A stretch of 64,000 bases of DNA, from contig NZ_LN868936.1 in the NCBI RefSeq assembly GCF_001244735.1, positions 79,526 to 143,525 of the forward strand. Direction: 5' to 3'. The DNA comes from Bacillus andreraoultii (GTDB taxonomy: Bacteria > Bacillota > Bacilli > Bacillales > Caldibacillaceae). The notes beneath the pieces are model-generated. The model was not told where the DNA came from. It did not search any database and was given only the letters and a program-made list of their open reading frames with translations. Positions 1 through 9,243 of the stretch are shown in pieces (within the stretch, counting starts at the first letter, position 1; each line of letters opens with the position of its first letter). Both the position numbers and the translations under genes were made by a program.

Positions 1-78
1 GAACCTCCCTCATTTTCGGCTCATAGACTTACTCTATGAACCCATTTTCGCGGAACCTCCCTCATTTTCGGCTCATAG
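1..78. repeat. 26-bp direct repeat pair at window edge
   Basis: A 26-bp sequence beginning GAACCTCCCTCATTTTCGGC occurs at 1-26 and again, identical, at 53-78, so the period is 52 bp. The spacer also contains a partial match (CCCATTTTCG). It may be the end of a longer array outside the window. No coding potential is seen. Confidence 0.7.
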
Positions 79-217
79 ATCACTTCCTATTAGCTAAAAA
101 AAGGGATGACCGTAAATCTCGAACATCCGCTCCACCACACGGCTTCAAATAAAATTCAAAGTCGTGCAAATCTATTTAAATATAAAGGGGGTACAAATAT
201 TACAAAAAGTTCCAGTA

Positions 218-1240
218 TTACATAATACCAATTTCCTTATCGTCGCCAACTTCTTCGTGATTCTCCTTCACATAATTAACGATCTCATCAACAGTTGTAT
301 ACGCCATTGCAACATATGTATCTGCTGCACCATAATAAATGGCAATCCGACCTGTTTCTGCATCCGCTAATGCTGCACAAGGGAAGATGACATTATTGAC
401 AAAGCCTCTTTCCTCATACCATTCTTCAGGAGTCAAGACAAGATTTTTACAACGATATTTCACTTTAGAAGGTTCATCTTTATCAAGAATCACCGCACTC
501 ATACTATATACCAAACCATTACATGTTCCCGTTACACCATGGAAGAATAGTAACCATCCTTCAGTCGTTTCAATTGGTGCCGGTCCACCGCCAATTTTAA
601 CGTTGTGCCACCAACCTTCTCCACCTTTTGTCATAACATGTCGGTGTTTTCCCCAATAAACTAAATCAGGACTTTCACTGACAAATATGTCACCAAATGG
701 GGTATGACCACTATCACTTGGACGAGATAACATGAGGTAGTTTCCATTTATCTTTTTCGGGAAAAGCACGCCATTACGGTTAAATGGTAAAAATGGATTT
801 TCTAATCGTACAAATGTTTTAAAATCAGTTGTCTTCGCTAATCCAATACTTGCTCCATAAAAATCCGTACACCAAATAATATAATACACATCCTCTACTT
901 TCACTAAACGAGGATCATATGCATATTTGGGCTGGAATGGGTTCCCTTCTTCATCAACAAACGGGATACGTTCTTCTTCAATTTTCCAGTTAATCGCATC
1001 ATCACTCCAACCAAGATGGAGGTGAGGTCTACCGTTAATTGTTTCTGCACGGAATACCCCGATAAATTTTCCTTCATAAGGAACAACAGCACTATTAAAA
1101 ATTCGAGCAATTCCCTTTGTCGGATTGCGTTTGATAATCGGGTTTGCTGAATGACGCCAAACTGGGAATTGTGTATCCTGTGGTTTTTCCTCCCACGGAA
1201 TATTCGGTAAAGCTTCACCAATAATTTTTACTTCAGACAT
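218..1240 (-). CDS. GH130 family beta-mannoside phosphorylase
   Basis: 340-residue cytosolic protein with the five-bladed propeller pattern of glycoside hydrolase family 130. The family phosphorolyses beta-1,4-mannosyl linkages (mannosyl-glucose or mannooligosaccharides), giving mannose 1-phosphate. Visible family-type segments are RNP near residue 39, YDPRL near 107-111 and a GGGPAPIETTEGWLLFFHG stretch around residue 217-235. No signal peptide is present. The ATG is preceded by AAAGGAG at good spacing. It is the last gene of a run CE7 esterase, GH1, binding protein, two permeases, GH130, which supports uptake and phosphorolysis of acetylated beta-mannan or glucomannan fragments. The exact substrate (Man-Glc versus mannooligosaccharide) cannot be read from the sequence. 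Confidence 0.85.
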   Translation of the reverse strand: MSEVKIIGEALPNIPWEEKPQDTQFPVWRHSANPIIKRNPTKGIARIFNSAVVPYEGKFIGVFRAETINGRPHLHLGWSDDAINWKIEEERIPFVDEEGNPFQPKYAYDPRLVKVEDVYYIIWCTDFYGASIGLAKTTDFKTFVRLENPFLPFNRNGVLFPKKINGNYLMLSRPSDSGHTPFGDIFVSESPDLVYWGKHRHVMTKGGEGWWHNVKIGGGPAPIETTEGWLLFFHGVTGTCNGLVYSMSAVILDKDEPSKVKYRCKNLVLTPEEWYEERGFVNNVIFPCAALADAETGRIAIYYGAADTYVAMAYTTVDEIVNYVKENHEEVGDDKEIGIM

Positions 1241-1293
1241 TTATATACTCCTTTCAGTAAATACCTATTTTTGTAGAAACAAAATGAAACTCC

Positions 1294-2127
1294 TTATTTA
1301 ACAGCTCCATTTGAAAAACCGTTATAAATATATTTTTGTAATGATAAGAAAGCAATTAATGTTGGAATAATCGCAATCATAATCCCAGCACAAATAACTT
1401 CCCATTCAGAACCAAATGGACCTTTAAATTTAAATAACGATGTTGAAATCGTCATTAAATCGGTTTTCGGCATGTAAAGAAATGGCGTATAGAAATCGTT
1501 ATATACATTCACACCTTTAATAATAATGACAGTTACAATCGCCGGTTTTAGCAATGGAAGAATAATTTTTCTAAAGATGGTAAAATAACTTGCACCATCA
1601 AGCATAGCTGACTCATCCAATGAAACCGGTATGCTTTCCATAAATTGTAAGAAGATGTAGACGGCAATAATATCTGTACCTAAATACAAGATGATTGCTG
1701 CCCAAATGGTATTAAACAAACCTAATCCGTTAACAATTTGGAATGTAGCGATTTGAGTCGTAACGCCAGGCACTAAAGCCGCTAATAGAAAAAGATTTAA
1801 AATTAATTTACTTCCAATAAATTTAAATCGATTTAATACGAAGGCAACCATCGCCCCGATTAAAGTAGTTCCTAATAAAGAGATAGAAAGAATAAACACT
1901 GTATTTTTGAAACCAGTTAACATATTTCCTTCAACAAAGGCACGCTTATAATTCTCGAAGTTTGTCCAATCGTGTGGAGGAACTAACACTCCAGTAGACG
2001 TATATTCGGTGCTTGTCTTAAACGAAGCAAACAATACAATCAAAATAGGTAATATTGCTACGATGACTCCTAGGATTAGGGACAAATATTTACCAACACT
2101 TGCTAGTCTATATTTCATTTGGCCCAT
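1294..2127 (-). CDS. CUT1 sugar ABC transporter permease (MalG-like)
   Basis: About 277 residues with six predicted membrane segments. The EAA-type loop LDESAMLDGASYFTIFRKI, about 90 residues from the C-terminus, is where importer permeases contact the ATPase. Two adjacent ATGs are possible. The second overlaps the stop of the upstream permease as TGATG and sits 7 bases after GGGGG, so it was chosen; the first ATG is 3 bases upstream. It forms a heterodimer with the gene just upstream. No ATPase gene lies in this locus, so a shared MsmX-type ATPase is inferred. Substrate is inferred from the neighbouring GH130, GH1 and esterase genes. Confidence 0.88.
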   Translation of the reverse strand: MGQMKYRLASVGKYLSLILGVIVAILPILIVLFASFKTSTEYTSTGVLVPPHDWTNFENYKRAFVEGNMLTGFKNTVFILSISLLGTTLIGAMVAFVLNRFKFIGSKLILNLFLLAALVPGVTTQIATFQIVNGLGLFNTIWAAIILYLGTDIIAVYIFLQFMESIPVSLDESAMLDGASYFTIFRKIILPLLKPAIVTVIIIKGVNVYNDFYTPFLYMPKTDLMTISTSLFKFKGPFGSEWEVICAGIMIAIIPTLIAFLSLQKYIYNGFSNGAVK

Positions 2128-3008
2128 CATGCATCCCCCTCACTGAAGAACTTCCTTTGAATAACTGTTACAATCACAACAATTAACATTAAGACAACAG
2201 CCATCGCAGAACCAAGTCCGATCTTTCCGTACTTAAACGCCGTATCTACCGTTTGAATAACAAACGTTTCACTTCCATTTGAACCACCTGTCATAATATA
2301 CGGAATTTCGAAGGCACTAATAGCCCCACTAACAGCTAAGATTAAGTTTAATGAAATAATAATCTTTATACTTGGGAAAATAATATATTTAAATTGGTGC
2401 CATCTATTCGCACCATCCATTTCTGCAGCTTCATATAGTTCACTAGGTATCGATGAAATCGCACCTAAAAAGATAATAAAGTTATTACCCATGTACCGCC
2501 AAACAGAAGTTCCAACGAGTGATACGTTAATGATTTTTGGATCACCTAACCACAAATGGTCAAATGAGCCAAGACCAATCATGTTTAAGACTGTATCAAG
2601 TCCGCCGTCCGGTTTGAAAAAGAATAAGAAAATAAATCCAATAGCAACACCATTTATCAAATATGGGAAGAAGAGTACACCTTTAAAGAAATTTTTTGCT
2701 CGTATTTTAAAGCTTAGAATTGTGGCAAAGTACAAGGCGAGGGTTAGCTGAACTATGGAGCCCACAAAATAATACAAACTAACTTTAAACACCGCAAAAT
2801 ATTCTGGATCAGTAAATAGTGTTATATAGTTTTCTAAACCAACAAAATTCTTTTCACTAAATCCGTTCCAATCTGTAAAACTGTAACCAATCATATTAAT
2901 AACTGGTATGAACGTAAAAGTTATTAATAATGTAAGTGGAACAATTAAAAAACTTACTATTAAAAACCTTCTTTGAGCACTATAAGACATGTTTGATAGT
3001 TTAAACAT
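2127..3008 (-). CDS. CUT1 sugar ABC transporter permease (MalF-like)
   Basis: 293 residues, six membrane segments, with the EAA loop ELYEAAEMDGANRWHQFKYI in the second half. It pairs with the downstream MalG-like permease, with which it is translationally coupled. The ATG follows AGGAGG at 7 bases. It is separated from the binding-protein gene by 258 bp containing two hairpins, which would allow more binding protein than permease to be made. Role: membrane channel for oligosaccharide import in the mannan/glucomannan-type locus. Confidence 0.88.
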   Translation of the reverse strand: MFKLSNMSYSAQRRFLIVSFLIVPLTLLITFTFIPVINMIGYSFTDWNGFSEKNFVGLENYITLFTDPEYFAVFKVSLYYFVGSIVQLTLALYFATILSFKIRAKNFFKGVLFFPYLINGVAIGFIFLFFFKPDGGLDTVLNMIGLGSFDHLWLGDPKIINVSLVGTSVWRYMGNNFIIFLGAISSIPSELYEAAEMDGANRWHQFKYIIFPSIKIIISLNLILAVSGAISAFEIPYIMTGGSNGSETFVIQTVDTAFKYGKIGLGSAMAVVLMLIVVIVTVIQRKFFSEGDA

Positions 3009-3053
3009 GTGTTGCCCTCCTAACTCGTTTCGTTAAGAAATTAGGAAAGGAAA

Positions 3054-3220
3054 GTGTAAAGAAAACTCGGCGATTGCCGAGCCTCCAGGCGAAAGCAGAG
3101 CCGCAGTTCGCCGAAAAAGCTTTTTTCGGCTGCGATGCAATGCTGCCAAAGCCTTCCTTGTGCGCTTATCTGTATAGGAAAATAGAAATTGGAAGATTTA
3201 TACTTTCCTATTAGCCAAGG
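3054..3220. repeat. Degenerate intergenic element, copy A, with strong hairpins
   Basis: The binding protein-permease gap holds two GC-rich hairpins: CTCGGCGATTGCCGAG (3066-3081), and a longer one at 3102-3134 whose core is CCGAAAAAGCTTTTTTCGG flanked by CGCAG/CTGCG. They are followed by TTGTGCGCTTATCTGTATAG and an AGGAAA...TTTCCT inverted repeat ending TCCTATTAGCC. The 3' part resembles sequences at 78-110, 9040-9186, 35982-36043 and 51585-51650. On the minus strand the hairpins may act as a partial terminator or mRNA stabiliser after the binding-protein gene. Confidence 0.5.
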
Positions 3221-3266
3221 GTTACACTTTCCAGTCCTTGAAACATGACACGAAATTATCTACATA

Positions 3267-4610
3267 TTATTTATTTACAATTTTATCGTAAGCTGCTTTC
3301 CAATCTTCGTTCCATTTTTTCATAATATCATCATAACTTTCTTTTCTATTACCAATGGCAGCTTCGATGATTTCTTTTTTACGATCTTCTAACCATAAAC
3401 CTACTTCTGCTTCTTTATCAATCTTATCTGCTAAACCTTGTTTGTCTTCAGGAGATGGAGTTAATGTTAAGAATAATGCCCCTTCTTCTTCAGCTTCTTT
3501 TAATGCATCAGGTAGTGGAACATCTTTAGCTGCACTAATTCCACCAGCTTGTTCTACAGAATATCCTGAATCATGGATGAACCAATCCACCCATGCCATT
3601 GCAGCATCTTTATTTTCACTGTTTTTGTTAACAGCAATATTGAAGTCCGCACCAAGTGGGAAAATGACCTTATCTGCATCTGTTGGGTATGGCATAATTG
3701 CAATGTCATCACCGTTTTCCCCAGCACCTTGAATTTGTTCAAGTGCCCAAGACCCTAATACCATCGTAGCAATTTTACCTTGATTCATCATCGTCTTAGA
3801 AGATTCCCAATCTGTTGTTAATGGGTCTTTTTCAATTAAACCTTTATTAGCAACATCGAACATTAATTTATAATGGTTGTAATGTACGTCACCTTTATCA
3901 AATGGAGTAGGGTCGTCCAACAATTTTACGTTGTAATAATCAACGTCACCAGCAGTTGTCGTAACGGCACCTTCCCATTGTGTTAATGGCCAGCCAGCTG
4001 CATAGTTTGTATACATAGGAATTGCATCTGTGTTATCTTTCACTTTTTGTAATGCATCTAAAAATTCTTCTCGTGTTTTCGGTAACTTTTCAACGCCTGC
4101 TTCTTCAAATACTTTTTTATTATAAATAACACCCGTATAAGTCATTGCAATCGGAATACCGTAAACTTTTCCATCGACTGCTCTTTCTTCAACGCCTAAG
4201 TAATCCTTTTGCATATCTTCTAATGAACCAAGTGGCTCGAAGTAACGTGGAATATCAGCAATTGGAATTTGTGTTGGGATTAACAACACATCACCATAAT
4301 CTTTCGTATTCATACGTGGCATAATTTCACCACCATAATCAGTTAACGCTTCGAAATTAACATTTACATTTGGATATTTCTTTTGAAATTCTTTTGCATA
4401 ATCTTTAAAAACAGTGTCTACAATATCAGTTCTTTGTGTAATAACCGTAATATCGCCTTTAATTTCAGATGGATCTTTATCTTTCCAATTCTCACTTGCA
4501 GAAGAATCTCCACCAGATTTTCCACTAGAATTGTCTTTTGATCCACTGCCGCAAGCTGCAAGAGTAAATACTAACGTTAAGCTTGCGAGTAATAATAATA
4601 GCTTTTTCAT
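3267..4610 (-). CDS. Sugar ABC transporter substrate-binding lipoprotein
   Basis: 447-residue extracytoplasmic solute-binding protein of the MalE/family 1 type. The N-terminus is a lipoprotein signal: MKKLLLLLA, hydrophobic core, then LAAC with the lipidated Cys at residue 20, followed by a Ser/Gly/Asp linker. It would capture oligosaccharide at the membrane surface and deliver it to the two permeases encoded downstream. An ATG start is used, with an AAGGGCGG-like ribosome site. Its own promoter region (4611-4799) holds a palindrome of LacI-operator type and a cre-like site, so it is probably transcribed separately from the GH1 gene as well. The ligand is inferred from neighbours only. Confidence 0.9.
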   Translation of the reverse strand: MKKLLLLLASLTLVFTLAACGSGSKDNSSGKSGGDSSASENWKDKDPSEIKGDITVITQRTDIVDTVFKDYAKEFQKKYPNVNVNFEALTDYGGEIMPRMNTKDYGDVLLIPTQIPIADIPRYFEPLGSLEDMQKDYLGVEERAVDGKVYGIPIAMTYTGVIYNKKVFEEAGVEKLPKTREEFLDALQKVKDNTDAIPMYTNYAAGWPLTQWEGAVTTTAGDVDYYNVKLLDDPTPFDKGDVHYNHYKLMFDVANKGLIEKDPLTTDWESSKTMMNQGKIATMVLGSWALEQIQGAGENGDDIAIMPYPTDADKVIFPLGADFNIAVNKNSENKDAAMAWVDWFIHDSGYSVEQAGGISAAKDVPLPDALKEAEEEGALFLTLTPSPEDKQGLADKIDKEAEVGLWLEDRKKEIIEAAIGNRKESYDDIMKKWNEDWKAAYDKIVNK

Positions 4611-4637
4611 ATTAACCGCCCTTTCCTCTCTCTTAGT

Positions 4638-4655
4638 TAAGTTATCGTTAACTTA
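4638..4655. promoter_or_regulatory. LacI-type operator palindrome
   Basis: An 18-bp near-perfect palindrome, TAAGTTATCGTTAACTTA, with a central CG as is common for LacI-family operators, lies 28 bp upstream of the binding-protein start. Only one position pair breaks the symmetry. No cognate regulator is encoded in this locus within the window. Confidence 0.45.
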
Positions 4656-4671
4656 CAATACAAGTATACAT

Positions 4672-4685
4672 TGAAAGCGATTTCC
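4672..4685. promoter_or_regulatory. Candidate cre (CcpA) site
   Basis: TGAAAGCGATTTCC matches the cre consensus TGNAANCGNWNNCA except for the last base. It lies in the promoter region of the binding-protein gene, 17 bp beyond the palindrome, and suggests glucose repression of the importer. Confidence 0.5.
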
Positions 4686-4799
4686 GGTCAACGATTATTT
4701 TTAAAAAAAGTACTTTTTTCTCAAAAAATATTAAAATTGTTTTCTAATATAACTTTATATATGTTAATATTTTAAGTTAATTTTAACATATATATTACC

Positions 4800-6143
4800 T
4801 TACATTTCAAACCAGTTATTAGCGATTAGCTTTTTATACCAATAGAAACTATCTTTCTTTGTTCTCTCCGACGTATGGTAGTCTACATGGATAATTCCAA
4901 ATCTTTTACTATATCCTTCTGCCCACTCAAAATTATCTAATAAAGACCAAACGCAGTATCCTTTAATATTAACACCAGATTCAATCGCACGTGAAAGAGC
5001 TGTTAAATGTTGTTGTAAATATTTAATCCGCTTATCATCACGAACTCTCCCGTTACTTGGCTCATCATTATAACAAGCGCCATTTTCAGTTATATAGATT
5101 GGGACATTACCGTAGCGATGATGAATATACGTTAATACTTTATAGAAACCTTCTGGAAAAATTGGCCAATCAATATCCGTTCGCTCATAACCCATCTCAA
5201 CATATTCAAAATCAAATAATCCTTCATTCTCTTTGTAACGGGCGATATAACCGTTATAAAAATTAATTCCTAGAAAATCAATAGGTTGGTGTATCTCCTC
5301 TAAGTCACCATCTTGAATGTGTAACGTTACACCCTTTTTCTCAAACCAATCTAGTAGAAACCTTGGATATTCCCCTTTAAAAACCGGATCCATAAACCAT
5401 TCTACATAGTGTCCAATTTCTCTATGGCAAGCATCAATATCTTCTTGTTTATTGCTATATGGTTCTAACCAAGTTGTGTTCGGCGCAAAACCGATTTTCC
5501 CTTCTATTTCCATCTCTATAAACTTCTTTACTGTTTTTCCGTGAGCAATTAATAAATGATGGGAGATATCAGTGGCAAGTTGTAAATCTTGAAAGCCTGG
5601 CGCATGTGCCCCGATATAATTCGATAAGAACGAGATACACCATGGTTCATTTAGCGTAATCCAATACTTAATTTTTCCATTGAATTCTTTGAACATTGTT
5701 TCAGCGTAATGCACAAATGCGCTAATTGTTTCCCTATTTGCCCATCCACCTTTATCTTGAAGAGCTTGAGGAAGATCCCAATGATAAAGGGTGCACATCG
5801 GCTCGATGCCATTCTCGATTAATTTGTCCACGACACGATGATAGTATTCTAATCCCTTTTGACTAACCTCACCCGTGCCATTTGGAAATATTCTCGGCCA
5901 AGCAACGGAAAACCGGTAAACATCTACTCCTAGTTCTTTTAATAAATCGATATCTTCTTCATAACGGTGGTAACTATCACAAGCAACATCACCATTATCC
6001 CCATTTATTATTTTCCCTGGGGTATGAGAAAAAGTATCCCAGATAGATAACCCTCTACCATCTTCATGAACAGCTCCTTCAATTTGATAGGAAGCCGTTG
6101 CAGCCCCCCACTTCATCCCTTTTGGAAATTCAATAATCGCCAT
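4800..6143 (-). CDS. GH1 family beta-glucosidase/beta-glycosidase
   Basis: 447 residues, the usual size for a cytosolic family GH1 (beta/alpha)8 enzyme. The acid/base motif TLNEPW places the catalytic Glu at 166, and the nucleophile motif YITENG places Glu at 353. The N-terminal GAATASYQIEGA segment is also typical. No signal peptide is present. It hydrolyses terminal beta-glycosidic bonds of imported oligosaccharides; in this locus it could act on cellobiose-type or beta-mannosidic ends alongside the GH130 phosphorylase. The start is supported by GGAGGG. It begins 19 bp after the CE7 esterase gene, so the two are probably co-transcribed. Confidence 0.93.
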   Translation of the reverse strand: MAIIEFPKGMKWGAATASYQIEGAVHEDGRGLSIWDTFSHTPGKIINGDNGDVACDSYHRYEEDIDLLKELGVDVYRFSVAWPRIFPNGTGEVSQKGLEYYHRVVDKLIENGIEPMCTLYHWDLPQALQDKGGWANRETISAFVHYAETMFKEFNGKIKYWITLNEPWCISFLSNYIGAHAPGFQDLQLATDISHHLLIAHGKTVKKFIEMEIEGKIGFAPNTTWLEPYSNKQEDIDACHREIGHYVEWFMDPVFKGEYPRFLLDWFEKKGVTLHIQDGDLEEIHQPIDFLGINFYNGYIARYKENEGLFDFEYVEMGYERTDIDWPIFPEGFYKVLTYIHHRYGNVPIYITENGACYNDEPSNGRVRDDKRIKYLQQHLTALSRAIESGVNIKGYCVWSLLDNFEWAEGYSKRFGIIHVDYHTSERTKKDSFYWYKKLIANNWFEM

Positions 6144-6162
6144 TTTCCATTCCCTCCTACTA

Positions 6163-7122
6163 TTATAACTTTGAGAATCTCTCCATTGCTTTATCCGCCA
6201 AACCTAACAAATATTCATGTCCATATTCATGGTATAAAAGTAACTCTTTATTTGAAGTAATTTTGTTATATGCAGCAAATTGTGTAGATGGTGGACAGAT
6301 CGTATCTTTTAGTCCAGTTACCCAAAGTACACGTGCTTTAATTCGATCCGCTAAGTTTTGAATATCAATATAACCTAAACGATTAAAAATTTCTTCGTGT
6401 TTTTCATGATTTGGATCAAATTGGCGGAAATAATAGACAAGTTCTTCATAAGCAGAGCTAGCCATGTCCATTTCCCACACACGTTGATAGTCTGAAAGAA
6501 ACGGATAAGCAGCAACCATTTCTTTAATTCTAGGTTCCAAAGCAGCACAAACAGTTGCTAGCGCTCCACCTTGCGATACCCCATATACACCAACTCGATT
6601 TTCGTCAACTTCTTCCATCGACATGAGAATCCTTGCCGTTTGTACTGTATCGAGAAAAACATTTCGATAATATAAGTGATCTGGATTTGGATCATCCAAA
6701 CCTCGAATAATATGCCCACGTAGCGTGGTACCGTTTACACTTAACGGATCTGTTGAATAACCACCTTGACCACGACAATCCATTGCAAGTACGGTAAACC
6801 CAAGCGCTGCATAAGAAACTTTATCAAACCAATCTCCACTACTATTGCCATAACCGTGAAACATAACAATGCCAGGGCCAGCTTTTTGAATATGTTTTGG
6901 CTTTGCTAACATACAACGAATCTTCGCATGACCGATACCAGTAAAGTACAAGTTATAGCAATCCACTTGTGATGATGGATATTGTACTCGTTCCAATTGA
7001 TAGTCTAGTGGCTGATTTTCAAGTTCTTGTAGTGCACGCTCCCAATACTCATCAAACTCTTTTGGTTTGGGGCTTTTTCCTGTATAAGTTTTCAATTCTT
7101 CTAACGGCATATCCACATGCAT
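6163..7122 (-). CDS. CE7 acetyl (xylan/oligosaccharide) esterase, cephalosporin-C deacetylase family
   Basis: 319 residues, full length for carbohydrate esterase family 7 (alpha/beta hydrolase, usually hexameric and cytosolic). The nucleophile elbow GVSQGG gives Ser183. RGQGG at residues 117-121 is the family's characteristic motif, Asp273 lies in VTGLKDTICPP and His302 in GHE, completing the triad. No signal peptide is seen, so it would remove acetyl groups from oligosaccharides after import, clearing the way for GH1 and GH130. The ATG follows GGAGGG. First gene of the leftmost locus, divergent from the chemoreceptor gene. Confidence 0.92.
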   Translation of the reverse strand: MHVDMPLEELKTYTGKSPKPKEFDEYWERALQELENQPLDYQLERVQYPSSQVDCYNLYFTGIGHAKIRCMLAKPKHIQKAGPGIVMFHGYGNSSGDWFDKVSYAALGFTVLAMDCRGQGGYSTDPLSVNGTTLRGHIIRGLDDPNPDHLYYRNVFLDTVQTARILMSMEEVDENRVGVYGVSQGGALATVCAALEPRIKEMVAAYPFLSDYQRVWEMDMASSAYEELVYYFRQFDPNHEKHEEIFNRLGYIDIQNLADRIKARVLWVTGLKDTICPPSTQFAAYNKITSNKELLLYHEYGHEYLLGLADKAMERFSKL

Positions 7123-7338
7123 GTATTCATCCCTCCATTAATCAAGCATTCACCAAGAATGTACTACTTCTCGTTACTTTAATTATAAACTATACGATTA
7201 AGTAATTAAATGGTTCTTTTGAAAGTTTTTTATATATAATTTACTTAATTCTATTGAAAACCTTTCCATTTCGTACTATCTTTGAATTAAGACCGAAAAT
7301 AAATGATTACCCTATTAAAATTTAAGGAGGTGCTAGCC

Positions 7339-9033
7339 TTGAAGATATCAAGAATGCTAAAAATAATGATTATTGTCATTTTACTACTATTAATACTGAA
7401 TGGTATAAGTATTTCCTCTCTCATATCTTCTATGAATGAACGTACGGATGCAATCGAGGAAGAATTAGAGCTGAAAGAACTATCTTCCAAAATTTATGAA
7501 TCAATTAATTTTCGGTCAGAACAATTAAGTAACTATGCTTTATTGGAAAAATCCCAATATTTACATGCATACAACAGTAGTTCGAATATGGAAGAACCTT
7601 TGATTAAAAAAGTGATGGATCGCTTGAAAAAGTTAGATGCACCAGAAAAATTAATTCGTATTATGAATGAACTAAAGGTAGGAAATGAAAACCTTTTAAC
7701 CATTGAATCAGAAGTACTAAAAGGAATGGAAAGCGGTGATGTAGGACGTGCACAGGCGCTAATTACTGGAGAAGGCTATAAAGTAAAGAAAAGTGCCTTA
7801 AAAGGATATATGGATGTTTTTGAAAAGGAATTAGGTGATTGGGTAAGTTTACGATCCAAAGATGCACAAAGTACGTTTGAAAACTCACTACATATCGCGA
7901 TTTCTTCCGTTGCTTTTGTATCTATTTTTATTATTACTTTCCTTTTATTACTGCAAAGAAAAATTAAACCACTCCATTCTTTAATGATGATTTCAGAAAA
8001 AATGGCTAATGGCGATTTTAACGTTCAAGTAAAAGCATTAAAGTCTAAAGATGAAGTGGCTCAGTTGTTTCAAACCTTTCGTATTATGATTGAAAATATG
8101 AAAATGATGATTCAACAAATCCAAGTGGCATCTAATCAGCTATCCAGCTCGGCACAAGAATTAATGGCAAGTTCAGAACAATCTACACATACAGCTGAAC
8201 AAGTATCGTACGTCATTCAACACGTTTCCGATGGAGCAGAATTACAAACGTCAAGCTTAGAAAATAATTTATTAGCACTTAATAAAGTGAATGACACAAT
8301 TGAACGATTTACAACTCAAACAGAGAACATTAATGATATGGCAGGGCAAATTACAATCCAAGCAAAAGATGGGGTTATTTCCGTAAACAAAACGGTTGAC
8401 CAAATGGGATTCATTAATGCGTCCGTATCACAAGCGAGTGAAAAAATTAATGAGCTTCTATCCAAAACAGAAAAGATTGACAATATAACAGCAACCATCA
8501 GCGATATTAGTGAACAGACAAATCTACTTGCGTTAAATGCCGCTATAGAAGCTGCAAGAGCTGGAGAATACGGAAGGGGATTTGCTGTTGTCGCAGATGA
8601 AGTCCGCAACTTAGCGGAACAATCAAGAAACTCAGCAAAAAACATTGAAAACATCATTAAAACCATTCAAGACGAAACTTCACAAGCATTTACTCTCATG
8701 CAAAATGTTGTCGAAGTTGTAGCGAACGGAATTGATATTTCAACAGAGTCGAAGGATAAATTTTCACAAATTCAACGTAGTTTACAATCATTAACTCCAC
8801 TTTTGAAAGAAATGGCTAACCATTCAAAACACGTGTTAGATCAAGTAAATTATATAACTGAAAACGAACAAAATCTTGTAAACGTCGCTCATGAAAACGA
8901 AAAGTCATCTGAAGAAGTTGCTGCAGCTTCACAAGAGCAATTAGCTACGATGGAAGAAGTCACCTCTTCCGCTCAAACACTTTCTGCGATGGCTGAGGAA
9001 TTACAAGACCAAATCGCAAAATTTCATATTTAA
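7339..9033 (+). CDS. Methyl-accepting chemotaxis protein
   Basis: A TTG start at 7339 is chosen because AAGGAGG ends 8 bases before it; the upstream in-frame ATG (7303) lies before this ribosome site. The product is 564 residues: a short N-terminus, membrane segment 1 (about 7-30), a periplasmic-side helical sensor of about 150 residues (four-helix-bundle type), membrane segment 2 (about 185-210), HAMP, and a long cytoplasmic coiled-coil. The receptor tip carries the invariant [19 protein letters not shown] and [17 protein letters not shown] segments that contact CheW and CheA. It stands between two sugar loci on the opposite strand, so a role in taxis to plant sugars is possible, but the ligand is unknown. 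Confidence 0.92.
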   Translation: MKISRMLKIMIIVILLLLILNGISISSLISSMNERTDAIEEELELKELSSKIYESINFRSEQLSNYALLEKSQYLHAYNSSSNMEEPLIKKVMDRLKKLDAPEKLIRIMNELKVGNENLLTIESEVLKGMESGDVGRAQALITGEGYKVKKSALKGYMDVFEKELGDWVSLRSKDAQSTFENSLHIAISSVAFVSIFIITFLLLLQRKIKPLHSLMMISEKMANGDFNVQVKALKSKDEVAQLFQTFRIMIENMKMMIQQIQVASNQLSSSAQELMASSEQSTHTAEQVSYVIQHVSDGAELQTSSLENNLLALNKVNDTIERFTTQTENINDMAGQITIQAKDGVISVNKTVDQMGFINASVSQASEKINELLSKTEKIDNITATISDISEQTNLLALNAAIEAARAGEYGRGFAVVADEVRNLAEQSRNSAKNIENIIKTIQDETSQAFTLMQNVVEVVANGIDISTESKDKFSQIQRSLQSLTPLLKEMANHSKHVLDQVNYITENEQNLVNVAHENEKSSEEVAAASQEQLATMEEVTSSAQTLSAMAEELQDQIAKFHI

Positions 9034-9039
9034 TGGGAA

Positions 9040-9186
9040 TGTAGGTGACCGTGCCCTGAAGAGATGATAGCCGTAGTCACCAAAATAAACTTTTTTTCGA
9101 CTGCAAACTTATGTAATCAGAGTCTTTCTTTTGCACACATACGTTGAAAAGTAGGAATTGGAATTTATCGTTTTCAATTTGCTAAA
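9040..9186. repeat. Degenerate intergenic element, copy B
   Basis: Non-coding sequence after the chemoreceptor gene, ending in a TTGAAAAGTAGGAATTGG...TTTTCAATTTGCTAAA inverted pattern similar to the 3' parts of the elements at 3054-3220 and 35982-36043. Divergent; the family assignment is by eye only. Confidence 0.3.
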
Positions 9187-9192
9187 CAAACA

Positions 9193-9233
9193 AAAACCAG
9201 TCCAACAAAGAGTTCCGTTTGACTGGTTTTTTT
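9193..9233. terminator. Bidirectional rho-independent terminator
   Basis: AAAACCAGTC and GACTGGTTTT form a stem around an AT-rich loop, followed by a T run on the plus strand and by A-rich sequence on the other side. It lies between the convergent chemoreceptor (+) and DUF488 (-) genes and can serve both. Confidence 0.8.
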
Positions 9234-9243
9234 ATTTTATAAC

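Noticed and set aside
3066-3134. Structured small RNA gene
   Set aside because: The hairpins fit a repeat or attenuator between operon genes; no separate promoter is evident.
4735-4799. Terminator after the GH1 gene
   Set aside because: An AT-only inverted repeat (ATATATGTTAA/TTAACATATAT) is present, but it has no GC-rich stem or clear T run.
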